Positions 52,101 to 64,000 of a stretch of 64,000 nucleotides of DNA are shown here, piece after piece. Location of the stretch: assembly GCA_013397455.1 (NCBI GenBank), contig VYZB01000237.1, positions 226,701 through 290,700 of the forward strand. The letters run 5' to 3'. The notes below the pieces were generated by a model that was given only the letters and a program-made list of their open reading frames with translations, was not told the origin of the DNA and ran no database searches. Positions within the stretch are counted from its first letter, which is position 1; every line of letters starts with the position of its first letter. Source of the DNA: Crotophaga sulcirostris. Lineage: Eukaryota; Chordata; Aves; Cuculiformes; Crotophagidae. The position numbers and the translations under genes were made by a program.

Positions 52101-52719
52101 TTGACAGAGTTTGTCTTAGGGGAAAAAGGAGAATGTTACAAGCCCTGTGTCTTGAATGTTGTGCCTTTGTAGGTTATAGAAGCCTTGGTGGTAGTACCAG
52201 CTGTTCCTAAGTTGCGGTAGAGATAGCTTGGTTCACAGGCTTATACGAAGTTGTATTAAGAAAAAAAAGAAAAAAAGAAAATTTCTGCATTACCTTAGAT
52301 GATTTTGGCATGTTTTCTCTTATTGTTGCCACATTTCTAATTGAAGATCATATGTGTGATCAAACAAGACCAGACCAAGAACTTCAGCCAGTTCTGTTTA
52401 AGTCAAAGTAATTCCAGGTTTTGCACTAGAGTCATTCTCTTTCAACTCTGTTGGTTCCCTCGGTACAATCTGTAAGGGTATGCAGGATGTAGAAGGTGAG
52501 AGTGTTTCACAAAAGTTATCTGACTGAGGACATTTTCAATGCAAATGCAGATAACAATTAAAGAGGGGAAGCATCAATCAAAAACATACAGACACATAGA
52601 CCTGGCAGACAAACATAACTAAGACATGGACAAGATCAAAACCTCGTCAGTTACACTAATTCATGGGCTATCAAGAAACTGCAGACAAGCTGAGGATTTG
52701 TGACCAATAATATTATAAG
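43161..52719. other. Long AT-rich stretch without recognised genes or dispersed repeats
   Basis: About 9.5 kb. A small (GGTT)n run lies at 49069-49085. Many open frames of 60-90 codons occur, none with a recognisable signature. A minus-strand splice-bounded stretch at 43308-43407 is mentioned under findings. Confidence 0.5.
49063..49092. repeat. (GGTT)n short tandem repeat
   Basis: A T-run, then three to four ggtt units and another T-run. Confidence 0.85.
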
Positions 52720-53460
52720 CTTAAGGGGCAGGAATATTGCAGTTTGGAGGGTGGTGTTCAGTGGGACTACGAAAACTGATGGAGGAACGTGTAGGAGAAA
52801 ATCCTGAAAACCACACTAGATGAGTGAGGCAAATGAGAGGCTTAGTGCTGGTGGCTGGAGTAGGTTCATGTATCACAACCCACGAGCTTGGTGTCAGCTG
52901 TGGGAAAAGAAGAGTCTATATCTCACTTAAATTGTGTGTTCATGGGTGTCTGGGTGTGTCATTCACCAAGAAAATTCAGGCTGGACTGGTTGATGAGTAG
53001 GTGACCCGTGGCTCAAGTAGTAGGCCCGGGATTCATGTAGGGGTGTCGGATCGACCAAGGGGACTTGCTGGTTCTCAGGGCACCACAGATGTGAATGTGT
53101 GTGAGAACCTATAGAGTGTCATTTGTCTGTGCCTTCACTAGTCAGTTTCAGTGCTGATCAGCTGAAGACAAGGAGGGTGGCTGTCTATGTTTTATATGAG
53201 TCCTCTATGCAGGTGCTGTTGAAGGCAGTGTTGAGACTAGGTTTGCATGTGTGGGATATATGCTCTGAGCCACTACTGATTCAAACTGCAGATGGGAAAT
53301 CAGTAGCCACATCCCTCAGCCTGAGCAGAGACACTGGGTCCCTGGCTGTACCAGCTGGGCTCCTGTGCTCAGCCAGGAGCAGCCTCAGTCCCTAGAGCTA
53401 CAGGAAGCGGCAGCCCATCCCTTAGTGGGAACTGTATAGGAAAAAGATCCTACCCTTGTG
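52720..53460. other. GC-richer block of about 740 bp, unassigned repeat or exon
   Basis: Composition changes sharply from the AT-rich flanks. The block carries G-rich words such as 'tgggtgtctgggtgtgtcat', 'gtaggcccgggattcatg' and 'gaccaaggggacttgctggt', and near its right end 'ctgagcagagacactgggtc'. A plus-strand frame at 53123-53395 (90 codons) lies inside but has no domain I recognise. The text resembles a dispersed avian repeat, perhaps an old LTR or retroviral leader, but I cannot name the family or find its ends. A lncRNA exon is also possible. Confidence 0.4.
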
Positions 53461-54527
53461 TATTTATTTAGTAACGAAAAAAACTCTCCAACCATTGCTA
53501 ATGCTGCTGTTAGCAATGAAATGTAGAACTTTCTGAATTTGTGGATTTGTTCTGCATCTTTGAATTCCCTATCTTGGTGTCACTGTAATATTATATACGA
53601 AATAGGGCCTGAAAGCTCAGATGTTTTACAAGGTTCTGTAAGTACACATGCATATTTGCATTATTCTGAGCATGTCTATGAATATATATAATACTGTAAT
53701 AAACTACAAGATATTACCCAAAGATTGATTATTTTCCACATTTCCACTGCTGTGATTTTTGGCAGATTCACCTTCCGACTAAATGGGATTGTTGAATGTC
53801 AAGGTTGTTGAACCAGAAGCACTATAAAATTGTCAGACTCTCAGTTATACTTTAAAAATATACATATGTTATGTACTCACATTCAAGGATGTATAGAGGT
53901 CTTGATTTTTAAGGAGTTCCTCTTGAATCATCATTATTGTAATGCTTTCTTGGATATGGCAATTTATTTAATACATTAATCCCAGAAAAGCATGCTAAGC
54001 TCTTTGTAGTTGCCAGAAGATTGTCATTTCAGAGAAGGAGAAAAAAGAATAACAGATAAATTTTCTCTAAAAATGCCACTTAACAAGAAGATATTGTTTT
54101 TATGTGAAGAGATTTCTGTACAGGAGAGGACAAGTATGAAGGTGAGGGACAAATGGAAATCCCAGACAGTTATTTCTCTGTTGCCCATTACCTGTTTCTC
54201 CTTTGTCTTGTTTGCTCTTTGCAAGAACTAAATACCATTTATCATGTTCTAGTTTCTTTTCCTCAACTAGAATTTTCTACATGTACACTTAAATAAAAGC
54301 TTATTAAAATGAAATGAATGTATGAAGATCAGATTCTGGCCACATATACCTGGTGATATATGTACTGTAAAGCACATTTCCAGTACAGAAGCAATGAACA
54401 AGGGTGACAATATGCTGATCAGCATGAAATCATCAAACTAATACTTTAGTTATATCTATTTTACTGCTCTGTTTTAGAAAAAAAATAGATAGTTGTTATT
54501 ATAAGGCTTACACTGAAGCATCCATAT
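53461..54527. other. AT-rich non-coding DNA
   Basis: No gene or dispersed repeat recognised apart from the hairpin at 53493-53518. Frames at 54010-54231 and 54024-54224 overlap on opposite strands and look like chance. Confidence 0.5.
53493..53518. repeat. Perfect hairpin, 9-bp arms, 8-nt loop
   Basis: CATTGCTAA at 53493-53501 pairs with TTAGCAATG at 53510-53518. It lies about 30 bp beyond the right edge of the GC-richer block. No CTRR follows it, so it does not match a Helitron end. Confidence 0.85.
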
Positions 54528-55080
54528 TGTCATGGTTTAACCCTGGCTGGCAACTAAGCACCGAACAGCTGTTTGCTCACTCTCGCCTGGTGGGTTGGGA
54601 GAAATAATCAGAAAAGTAATAATGAGAAAACTCATGCACTGAGGTAAAGACAGCTTAATAGGTAAAACAAAAGCTGTGTGTGCAAGCAGAGCAAAATAAG
54701 GAATTCATTCACTACTTCCTATTGGCAGGTAGGTGTTAAGACATCTTCGGGAAAGCAAGGCTCGGTCACATACAAAGGTTGCTTTGGAAGACAAATGCCA
54801 TAACACTCAATGTCCCTCTTTCCTTCTTCTACCTCCAGCTTTATATACTGAGCATGGTATCATGTGGTCTGGAATATCTCTTTGGTCAGTTGGAATCATC
54901 TGTCCCAGCTGTGTTTCTTCCCAGCATTTTGTGTTGCCCCAGCCTACTCCCTGGCAGGGTGGTGTGAGAAGCAGAAAAGGCCTTGATGCTGCTTAAGCAG
55001 TACTCAGTAGTAACTAAAAAACTCTTGTAATATCAACATTTCCCAGCACAAATCCAAAACAGCTCTAGCCAAAATGAGCA
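54528..55080 (-). mobile_element. Endogenous retrovirus LTR, solo
   Basis: I recognise an avian ERV LTR in antisense. The plus strand begins TGTCATGGTTTAACCCTGGC at 54528 and ends 'ctctagccaaaatgagca' at 55080. Read on the minus strand, there is a TATA box (TATATAAAGC, near 54840-54850). Downstream, near 54656, a decayed ATTAAA-type polyadenylation signal (ATTAAG) is followed by 'ctgtctttacctcagtgcat'. The 3' end closes in CATGACA. At about 553 bp it looks full length. No internal retroviral sequence flanks it, so it is a solo LTR left by recombination. I could not find a clean target-site duplication. Confidence 0.85.
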
Positions 55081-58000
55081 TACATGTTGACAGTAATGTT
55101 CCTTTAGGAAAAATAGATTCAACTTGTGAATTAAAAATTGACATTTGAAGATTTAATCTTTATGCCTTTTTAAAGGTTGCATACTAAGGCTGAAGTCTGG
55201 CACAGTCCAGTTTATGCAAATAAGCACTGAAATTTCAGTGTGCAATTAACAGAGAGAAATAATACATGTTATAAATACAGTACATACCATCAACAATTTG
55301 GAGGCAAGTCTGTGAGAAATTGTGAAAAATAGGATTTTCTCTATCTACAGCTGAATTGGGATTGTCATCAGAAGGAAAACATTCCCCGCTGTGCTAAAAA
55401 TATGTGGGAAATATAAGTTCTCTAGGACTTTGAACTCTCTAGCTAGCAGTATTAGGTACCTGTAGAAGCAGGCAATCCTGGAGAGCCAGCACATTGTTTG
55501 ATGGGGCTGCCAAAGCTCCAGGTCAAGTGAGATTTGATTTCCTGGATGCTGTTCTAGTTTCTGGTTTTTGCCTTTTATTTGGTAGTTGAATTTCATAAAA
55601 GTCCTGTTCTGTATTCAAACATATAGATGTAACATCTACAGAATTTTGAACATATTTAAATAAAAATATATACACTTCTTAAATGCCTTCAAGCGCCATG
55701 TGCCATGTCATTGTTACAGTAGTCTGATATTGTACTGAAAATTGGGAATATATGTTAGAATTCAAAGCAAGTAAAGAGTAAGAACATGATAGCGAGGCAG
55801 AAAATATATTCTGACTGCTGGCTAGGAAGATTAAGCATGAAGACTGGGGAAATGAACAGGAGTGAATAAAATAGTATGCTTTTAGATGTGAGAAAAATAC
55901 TTATGGTGGTGACCTGGTATGTGGAAGTACAAGAGAAGGTAGTTCTAAAATACCTCTGGGATTACAGATGAAGAAGCCATTAGCTGAGAAACTTCCTAAC
56001 CTTGTGTTATAATGAAATACAATATTTAAGAGAGGTAAACTAAATAACTAGGCTCATATAGCTAAGGTTACAACAGAGTATACATTTTCCTTTTGACAAT
56101 AAAACCCCAAGAAAACGACAGCTGCTTCATTTCGCACTCTTCAGTAGTACCTCTCCCTTTAGTATTTAATCTCAATCTGCCGAAATTGCTACTCTTCAAG
56201 GAAACCTTACAAAACAGTTTGCGTATACTGTAATACAAAGTCTGTCTTTGTATTATGGGATGACTTTCATTTGGAAAATGGAATCACTGAGCTAGAAGGA
56301 CCAGAGCACAATGTCAGGATACTCTATAAAATCTAAGTTTAGATTCACTAGGTGTGCTAGGCCTGATGGAGCCTTCCCCATTTTACATTTTGCACAGTAC
56401 ACTTGATGCTGGGACATGTGGCAAGGCCGCAGTAATGTGCTAAGAGAACTGAGTGTATGATTGTGTAAAATTACACTAATTTTCAAAACAAGATTTCCAT
56501 CTACGTTAAAGCTATGCCTAGTGGAAGGTTTTATCATAAGGACTGTATTTTAACTATCAGGCCGCACCAGGACCTTGATTACTTATTAGCTCTATACGTA
56601 GGAGAAACCTTGAAGAGAGAACTAGCTTAAAAATAGCTATGTCTGACACTGGGTCTACTAACTATGCTGTTAATATTGGATCTGTAGTAACAAAGTTCTT
56701 TCTTCCTTCCTTTATACCTTGATGGCTGTATAATGGAAACCGGAAGACTAGCATCACGATTCTGAAAACCAGAATATGAAAACAATTCATGGTTCTACAT
56801 GTCCAAAAAGTCATGGAATCATTCTCCAATGCATTGCACAAGAGAGTTAATGAACAGGTACCTAGATATTGGCATTGAAGAGACTTTCCCATGTCAAGCA
56901 TTAGAGAGAAACCAAATCAGTGTAAATAGAGTTTTTCATGGGTATAAATGCATGAATTAATGACACTTGGTTGCAACCTTCATGCAGGTATGTGCTTAGT
57001 ATTTTACTCCTTTTCTAGGAGTGCAGATTACTCATTTTGGCTAGCTAAAGGATGAACATGCATATTGTCATTTTAAAAAAGATGTCAGACCTCATTGTTC
57101 TTATTATTCATATTTTTTGTTAAAAATGTATTTTATGTTTTTTGAAGGACCCTGAAATATACCTTATTGAAAAGGTAACTTGGTAAACAGGGTACAAAAC
57201 CAGATGCCTGTAAATTGTGAAGGGATGTCAGTTCTCTTCTGAATAATTAATTTCTTATTTGTAAACCAGAAATGAAACATTGTTTGCTGCCCAAAGGAAA
57301 GTTTGTATTACTGCAGAGATTAGAAACACTAGATGATGCTCATCTTGAAGTATCTATGAAGAAGCAACTAAGCTGACTTTCTCTACCACGAAAAATTGAT
57401 GAAAATGTATTATGAGAAGTTGGCTTACATTTTTTTATATCTATCTCCTATTTTATAGCATAATCCCGTGGCTTGATCTTTATTATTCCAACAAACATAA
57501 TTTTAAATCAACTTGTTTGAAAAAAAATTCAGTGTACTGATTCGATTTTGAATACATGTTTTCATAAAAGGCAAAGTGAGTAGAGGTGGGAGACTAATTT
57601 TAAGGGCAAATTCTATTAGAGTAAAAGAAATAACTGTATTCCTATTGACTTTAGTGATGTGGAATCAACTATAGTTGACTAAACTGATATTACTTTGTTT
57701 TTATTTTTCAGCTATTTCTTTATTTAAAACAATCTTTTCAAGCTGTAACTGAAAATAAAAGAAACTTCATTGACAAACTGCATACAAAATGACATGTTGG
57801 TCTGTAAAACAAAGCATTCTCAATACTATCTATGGAAGCAAAATAAGTTAAGCTATTACGTTCCCTTTCTTCCACATTGAGGTACCTAACAATTTTACAT
57901 AGGAAAATGTTTCTGACTCACCTTGTTTACATTGCAGATAGAGTGAGAAAATATTAAGAAATAAGTTTAGGAATATATTTGATTTGTAAAATGTAACAAA

Positions 58001-59247
58001 AAGGAAGATTGAAGTGAAAAGACATGATCTTACGAAGACTGAAGAGATGCAGTATCTTCTATGATGTACCAAAAATTAGTTGCTATAGGTTCAGGGTAAG
58101 CAAAATGACCTTTAACAGAATGGTAGAACAATGGTGTCTGCAATAATGAAACATCTAATTAAGATGATTGGAGCTGGTAACTGCACATGAACTTCTTTCA
58201 GTCAAAAACTACTCATTCAGTCAAACCAGAATTTCAGCCAGTGGTATTCTACTCAAGTATTTGCAAATTTTCTTCTCAAACTGTGTCTCAGGCAGCGATA
58301 CAATCTCAAACTTCTAGATTGAGTGATTATTTGGGGATGAGGGACTGCTCTATCTTGAGGCTATGAAAATGGTGAAAGATATAATTGTCATTGGGCAATT
58401 AACAGTGCAGCTACAGACCTTCTGTCACTGCAGACTCCAGGCTAGGTAGGACAGAAAGTTTTCAATCTCCTTTAAGTTCCTTTCCAGTGCAACACTTTTT
58501 TGTGTACAGAGGTCTTGTAGGTGTATCGTAGCCACATATAATAAAACCTATTAGAGTTTTGTATTTTTAAACTAAAAAAAAATGCTAGATGCTATGAATC
58601 TGTCAACACTTTTCCTCAGAGATTTAGAAGTATATGTTTGCCACTGTGATGCCAACTGTTCAAATGACTAGATAAAATTGTTATGAGTTTTTCACATACT
58701 TAAATTTAATTGACAAGATAGATTATCAGTGAGAGGAAATATCATAAATACATAGAAATGTAATGGATTTTTTATTACTTAACCACACACAGTCATTTAT
58801 TTGAGGCATAAAAATGTTTGTAGGACATGTTATGGCAATAGCATTTTGAAGCAAGACATTTTCAAGAGCAGAGAAAATAAAAGGTGACATCAAAAAAAGA
58901 GAAAGAAAACAATGGTACATTTTATAAAAGAAATCAGATAAGGTGTAGGACTACTCAATATTTCACATTTACTGATTGCTTATACATCGATAAAAGATAG
59001 GGTCAAAATTTCAGATTTGAATTCCAAGCAGTACTCTCTTCCCCCAAGCAACAGCTGATCTATAGAAACATATGACTCGCCTGATGTCCTTAAATGACAT
59101 AAAATAATTTTTAATAGTCTTCTTAATTTTTTCCTGTAGTCTCAGACCCTTGGTCATTCTATTCAGAGTTTGTTTAATTTAAGACATCCAATAAAGAATG
59201 ATAGTGTTACTGTCTTTAGATGAGCATCTTTTTTTCCCAAATGACAG
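55081..59247. other. AT-rich non-coding DNA
   Basis: No gene or dispersed repeat recognised. A CR1-like word at about 56278-56307 is too short to call. Confidence 0.5.
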
Positions 59248-59396
59248 TGAAATACTCTAAACTGTGTTTGATGGGTCTAAATTACAGCACGGTTCAACCT
59301 TCGGGAGTTGATTATGGGAATTTCCTCAATGGTTTGGATAAAGAAGAATGCTGTGTTCTTGCAACAAATTATGCTTTCTTGCCAAAGGGGAAAATG
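59248..59396 (+). other. Candidate exon, unassigned
   Basis: 149 bp between an acceptor match (ATCTTTTTTTCCCAAATGACAG) and a near-perfect donor (AAAATG then GTGAGT). One frame is open throughout: it starts with two bases of a split codon and ends on a whole codon, 49 codons in all. The peptide (for example SGVDYGNFLNGLDKEECC) is not strongly AT-biased, but I do not recognise it. The open frame extends past both proposed borders (59220-59468), so the frame alone does not prove an exon. The donor lies in an 8-bp inverted repeat (59394-59401 with 59408-59415). Confidence 0.22.
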
Positions 59397-60096
59397 GTGA
59401 GTAGTTGCTCACCATTTACCCACCTTTTTACTAGTCATGTCTCAAACCCTACAGGATGGAAAACGTAACTCTGTAAGATACTCTAGCTTCTGTGGGCAGA
59501 AGTTTTTACAGTGCACAATTCTTTATAGTGCAGCCAAAGTCCAGACCAGTTCCATGTCCAGGTTCTTATTTGCATCTTTTTCTAGTTATAAGGGATTTGG
59601 TATTGAAGTTAAGAAGGAGGATTGAGTTTGTTATTGTGATACTATAAAACAATTCACGAGAACAGAGTAAAAGTATGACATCTGAAAAGTGTTAACTATC
59701 ATGCCACAAAACAGTCCAAGCTATGAACGCACTGCTCAAATAAATCCTGAGAATGTTTAAAAGTGAAATATCACTCTGAAAATAAGAATATCAAATTGTC
59801 CTGTATTCCCATTGTGGAAGCTGCCCAAGTGAGTTTTTAATTTATTTCCTACTGTCCAGTGAAAATAGCTAAGAAGCATGTGAGTTTGTGGGTGCATACT
59901 GTATTATAATAGGGCTAATTTATCTAAAACACTCAGGGAAGAGTTATGAGCTTTTACTCTGCACCTTTTCAAAGAGCTATAATTAAAATGAAATATTACA
60001 TGATGCTGAGGTAGGACCTGGAATTCTCAAGTAAACAATTTTGCACATTCAGCAATTAAATGTAGGCAAAGGGAACTTTCATATTCCTGAATAGAG
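59397..60096. other. AT-rich non-coding DNA
   Basis: Nothing recognised between the candidate exon and the CR1. Confidence 0.5.
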
Positions 60097-60541
60097 AAGG
60101 ATCCAGAGGGTCACAAAAATGATCAGAGAGATGGAACACCTCTCCTATGAAGAAAGGTTGAGAGTCAGAGTTGTTCATCCTGGAGAAGAGAAGACTCCAG
60201 AGAGATCTTATTGGAGCCTATCAGTACTTAAAGTATGCCTATAGGAAAGGTGAGGACAAATTTCTTAGAAGGGTCTGTTGTGATAAGACAAGGAAATATG
60301 ATTTTAAACTAAAAGACGGTAGATTTAGGCTAGGTATAAGGAAGAATCTTTTTTACAAGGGTGGTGAAACATGGGAGCAGATTGCCTATAGAAGTGCATG
60401 ATGCCTCATCCCTGGAAACATTCAAGGTCAGGTTGGATGGCACTCTGAGCAATCTAGTTGAAGAAGTCCCCCCACTGCAGGGGGTTTGGACTATCTGACT
60501 TTTAAAGGTCCCTTCCTTTCAAGGATTACATATGCATATAT
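60097..60541 (+). mobile_element. CR1 LINE, about 445 bp, 5'-truncated, decayed 3' end
   Basis: A plus-strand CR1 of ORF2 C-terminus plus 3' UTR. It starts at 'agaaggatccagagggtcac'. The frame at 60171-60401 keeps the [20 protein letters not shown] and FKLKDGRFRLGIRKNLF blocks. The 3' UTR shows 'aggttggatggcactctgag' and 'tttaaaggtcccttcctttc'. The terminal octamers have decayed to 'ggattacatatgcatatatg', so this copy is probably older than the others. Confidence 0.93.
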
Positions 60542-63500
60542 GATGTTTACCTTACTAGTAAAATAATGAAATAATTGAAGAAACTTGAATCTCATTAACA
60601 ATGTTCCAACTAGCAGCACAGTTTTATTTGGAAAATTATATAATAAAATTAAACATTTATTTTAAAACATAAATAAAAAAATTGTGTTTAAAAATTTTAA
60701 ATGTAAATAAAATTAAACATGTATTTTGGCATTCCTAATGTTTTCCACACGCAAATACAGGTATAAAATTCAGACAAAGCAATATATGAATTATAGTTAT
60801 TTGAGCAAGTAAAACTAGATATTATTAGGCAACTCTAATATGCATTCTTTATTCATTGTATTAGTCAATATACAGTGGATGTGAAGAATGTAGCAACTAT
60901 AAAGCACGTACTTTTATTGCTATGAAATAACATATAGCTGTTTTAAGCACAGTGAGATAATATATTTTATTGTACCATACATTATTTATCCTATGGTAGT
61001 TCTACAGTAGTTATCTCAATTAAATAAGTGACTGGAAATAGAAATTAAATGTATTCAGCACTATCTTAAAATATTCTTTACTGAGAGTTATGCCGGATGA
61101 CCTATGCTTTTATACCTTTCCACTCAGCAGTCATGAAACGGTTCAGTGCAAAGTAGCAGTGCTTGAAATAGTGACAAAATCTATAAATGTGAGGATGAGT
61201 TGAAAATTAGGCCAAGGAAAAGATTGCTCTGAGACACTAGAAAAGAATGATAGATTTCCCAATACTAGTGTCTTAAAATCTTATATCTTATTGAATGGTG
61301 CCACTTTTCCTGGTAAAAAAGGTGCTTATTTTGGATGTAAGTAATACTAAGTCATCAGACAGGTCCTCTACATATGGACAAAATTTACATAGAATTGTCA
61401 AATCTGTCAAATGAAATAATGTTTTTTTTTTCTAAAGGTATGAAAATATGGATGTTGACAAAACTCACCTCTCAGAATTGGAATCATATTAAGATTTGTT
61501 CATAATCTTAAGAAACAAATTTAAACCTGAACAGGAACAGGGCAATTTCTTATCCAAAATGTGATGTATTCATTTGAGCATGCTTTGACTGTCAGTCTCT
61601 CTATATATTAAAGGCTAGGTATGCATGTGGCACCTGGAAGAGCATACTGCAAGTTGCTTTAGGTAGAAACCACAGCAGCTCAGGACACGGCATCAAAGAA
61701 TTCAGTAGATTAAAGCAACACAATACGGATAATGGTTTCTCTGACTATTGGCACAAAGCAAAGCCTGTGGTGCTGCCCCTTCACTATATTTACTATTTGT
61801 GACACTATGTTAAAGATGTGCCAAACTACAGGAGGCATCAAAAGAGTACAAAAAAAATCACAATTATGAAATGTTTTCCTCATTTACAGGATCACGAAGA
61901 ACTGTAGAGCATTGCGTTTTTATTCTAAAACGGCAAGTTTAATTAGCAATATGCACCTTCATGCAACTAAATTCTTCAGAGGTAATTAAAAGAACACACT
62001 AGTGTACAAATTTCAGTACTAAGACTTTTTCTGCAAAGGTATAAATATGAAAAATTTCTCCTCTTGGGGGAAGTGATCAATTTTACAACATTACAAAGGC
62101 ACATAGAAAATTTCTTTACAAATCAGTAAATCAAGCCTCTAATCTCTATTCAGACAGTGTAAATATTTGATGTTTATAGAGTTTTTGATTAAGTAGCATA
62201 GGATTGGACCACATTTCATTGAGTGTTTTGTGCAAAAAGAATTTAAAGAGATGTTAAACAATGATGCAAGCTGATATCACCAATGGCATGACTCTGCAAT
62301 GGACTGAATAAATTAATCTATCTAATCTTAAGTGCAAATCAACCATTTTATAAATTTACTGGTAATATTAATTAACAATACACAAACCAAGTTCAACAGT
62401 ATTTTCCTGCTAACCGTGACTCATTTTGATATATATTGAGTAGCATTTCCATATTATTTGTTGAATTTATTTTACATTTTTTTATTGCAGAAAGAGTTTT
62501 AATATAGACTTTTTCTGATCTACCACTAGCAGATTAATTTATTCACAGTACAGGACCCAGTTTGTCAGTCTTTGTTTTTGTTTCCAGTGATAAATTATTT
62601 AGTTCAAGCAAATCATTGACACCATTCATGCTTGAAATCAGGGCATAAACTACATCTAGAGATCTTAGAGAACCATAATAAATCACCATATTTTCTGTAT
62701 AAATCTCCACTAATGATCTGATATGTAGAGATGGCAGGTCATTCATACAGATTAGAAATAAAAACTGAGTCCAGTCAGGGGCTCATAAAATCCGTAATCA
62801 TTATTTAGAGCATCAAAGTCATTTTAGGTTATAGTGTTTCATCTACACACATTTAAATTACAGCACCACTTTCTAAAATGTAATAATCAAAATAGAAGTA
62901 GCTTCTTATACAATGAAGTCATATCAGCATTTTTGCATCTTTTTTATTCAAATTAATTTTTGTTATTTCTCTCTTTGGAAAGAAATAGTTAAAATGTTTA
63001 TTAAATTATGTACTTGTTTGGAAGTTATACTTCTGGACAGAAATGACTGAAATTGCTGCAGATGATATCTTAAGAACAGAAAGCATTGCAAAACACAAGG
63101 CATGGACTGGGAAGTGGGAGGAAAATCAATGTATCAGTCTCTGCTCTGATTTATACCCTTTGCAAACACGGAATGCTAGATTTCAATGCTTATAAATCAT
63201 TATGCCTATGCTGCAACCAATGGAACAATACACGTTTAGGCTATCTGAAGCTCTATCCAACATCTAGAAGTAGGGAGTGTCAGGAACTATCAGACAGACA
63301 ACTTTGGCCCTGTCAGTTTTATTGAAGGCCTTGGACATTAATGAAAGTGTTGTTGGAAAAAACAAACAAACCTGTGTTTATTTTCATTCCTTTTTATTGA
63401 TGATCATCAGTGGATGTAAATGAAAATCCTATCTTTTTTACTCCAGCATAGTCAATGTAGAAGTACAAATTAATTACTTAATACCATTTACTAACAAACT

Positions 63501-64000
63501 ATGCTTATCCTGTTCTGTCAACAGTCTCCTTCTTCCAATATGTACCTCACAATGCATAATTTCACCTTGTTTCTTAAAAACTGGATTATAAATGAAAGAG
63601 GAAAACAAGAGGTTATCACCATGGTGTGGCAGTTCAGAGCTGTCCCCATCAATAAAAGACATTGTCTTCTAGGGTTATTGCAGGTTTACACCTTTTCTGT
63701 TACTTTGCAACACAAAGACCTCTCCCACCACGAAGGTTAGAAATGTTTATTTTCTTCTTTTTACATCTCTGTAGTGAAAATAGGGAAAATAGTGTGTTTC
63801 CAGATTCTGACAGACTAGCAATTTGTTCTGAAGAACTATGATCAAGTTGCAAACTGAAGTGAGGGCAGGGCAATCCCCATGAAAAACACTGATGGTTTAG
63901 CACAGTGGCAACCTAAGGGAAGAGACCTGTGCTCGAGGTCTGAAGGAGAACTTGTGATTTCAAATCCAGAGTTCAGAGGCGGCTCTAGGAACAGTACACA
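60542..64000. other. AT-rich non-coding DNA to the window end
   Basis: No gene or dispersed repeat recognised. It includes a 22-bp direct repeat (60642-60663 and 60706-60727, one mismatch). Overlapping frames on both strands near 63474-63903 look like chance. Confidence 0.5.
60642..60727. repeat. 22-bp direct repeat, 64-bp spacing
   Basis: The word AATAAAATTAAACATKTATTTT occurs at 60642-60663 and 60706-60727 with one T/G difference. It starts 100 bp beyond the CR1 3' end. It may be a local duplication in AT-rich DNA. Confidence 0.8.

Noticed and set aside
56278..56307. CR1-like word 'gaatcactgagctagaagga' as a minus-strand CR1 3' end
   Set aside because: The match lasts only about 30 bp and no CR1 text follows it.
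57848..58072. Minus-strand frame with an internal AAG/GTGAGT donor match
   Set aside because: There is no acceptor at a suitable distance, and the peptide is low-complexity Phe/Leu-rich.
61469..61540. Minus-strand stretch with a good acceptor and GAG/GTGAGT donor
   Set aside because: All three frames contain stops and the composition is AT-rich like the flanks.
1..64000. tRNA, rRNA, CRISPR arrays, bacterial operons or plasmid features
   Set aside because: None were seen. Composition and repeats are those of a bird nuclear genome.

Overview
The window is bird nuclear DNA. The evidence is at least seven CR1-type LINE loci, several still carrying the ATTCTRTG-like 8-bp repeats that close avian CR1 elements, and two or three LTRs of types I recognise from avian endogenous retroviruses. 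The LTR types suggest a neoavian bird rather than a galliform, but that is inference from memory. Most of the sequence is AT-rich, with long stretches of unique-looking non-coding DNA. No complete host protein-coding gene can be supported. The window is therefore gene-poor intergenic DNA or the interior of very large introns.

Layout: 1-368 is the 3' end of a plus-strand CR1. 369-5838 is AT-rich and empty except for an unexplained GC-richer block at about 4441-4690. 5839-8270 is a 2.4-kb minus-strand CR1 with remnants of both ORF1 and the reverse transcriptase, meeting a plus-strand CR1 3' fragment (8277-8527) head to head. A T-rich pyrimidine tract follows at 8920-9009. 12739-13698 is another minus-strand CR1. 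14681-16011 is a composite of a truncated minus-strand LTR fused to two overlapping-content CR1 pieces. 25845-25944 is a short CR1 3' end. 29753-30579 is a probable minus-strand LTR. 32748-33167 is a minus-strand CR1 whose truncated edge abuts a 17-bp minisatellite. About 42290-43160 is strongly purine-biased. 52720-53460 is a GC-richer block of unknown family ending near a perfect hairpin. 54528-55080 is a minus-strand solo LTR. 60097-60541 is a plus-strand CR1.

The longest open frame (14651-15445, 264 codons) runs antisense through the LTR and CR1 and is not a gene. The residual coding signals are weak: a few stretches have good splice-site matches on both sides plus an open frame or exon-like composition. 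The best are minus-strand 34052-34357 (with 31094-31190) and plus-strand 59248-59396. A 74-codon minus-strand frame at 29481-29702 has protein-like composition. I could not assign any of these to a known gene, and they are given low confidence.

I saw no previously undescribed system of genes. The more interesting observations are structural: the LTR/CR1/CR1 composite, the CR1 that keeps ORF1 and RT but seems to lack the endonuclease, the unexplained GC-rich blocks, and a possible minus-strand spliced transcript between 31 and 34 kb.
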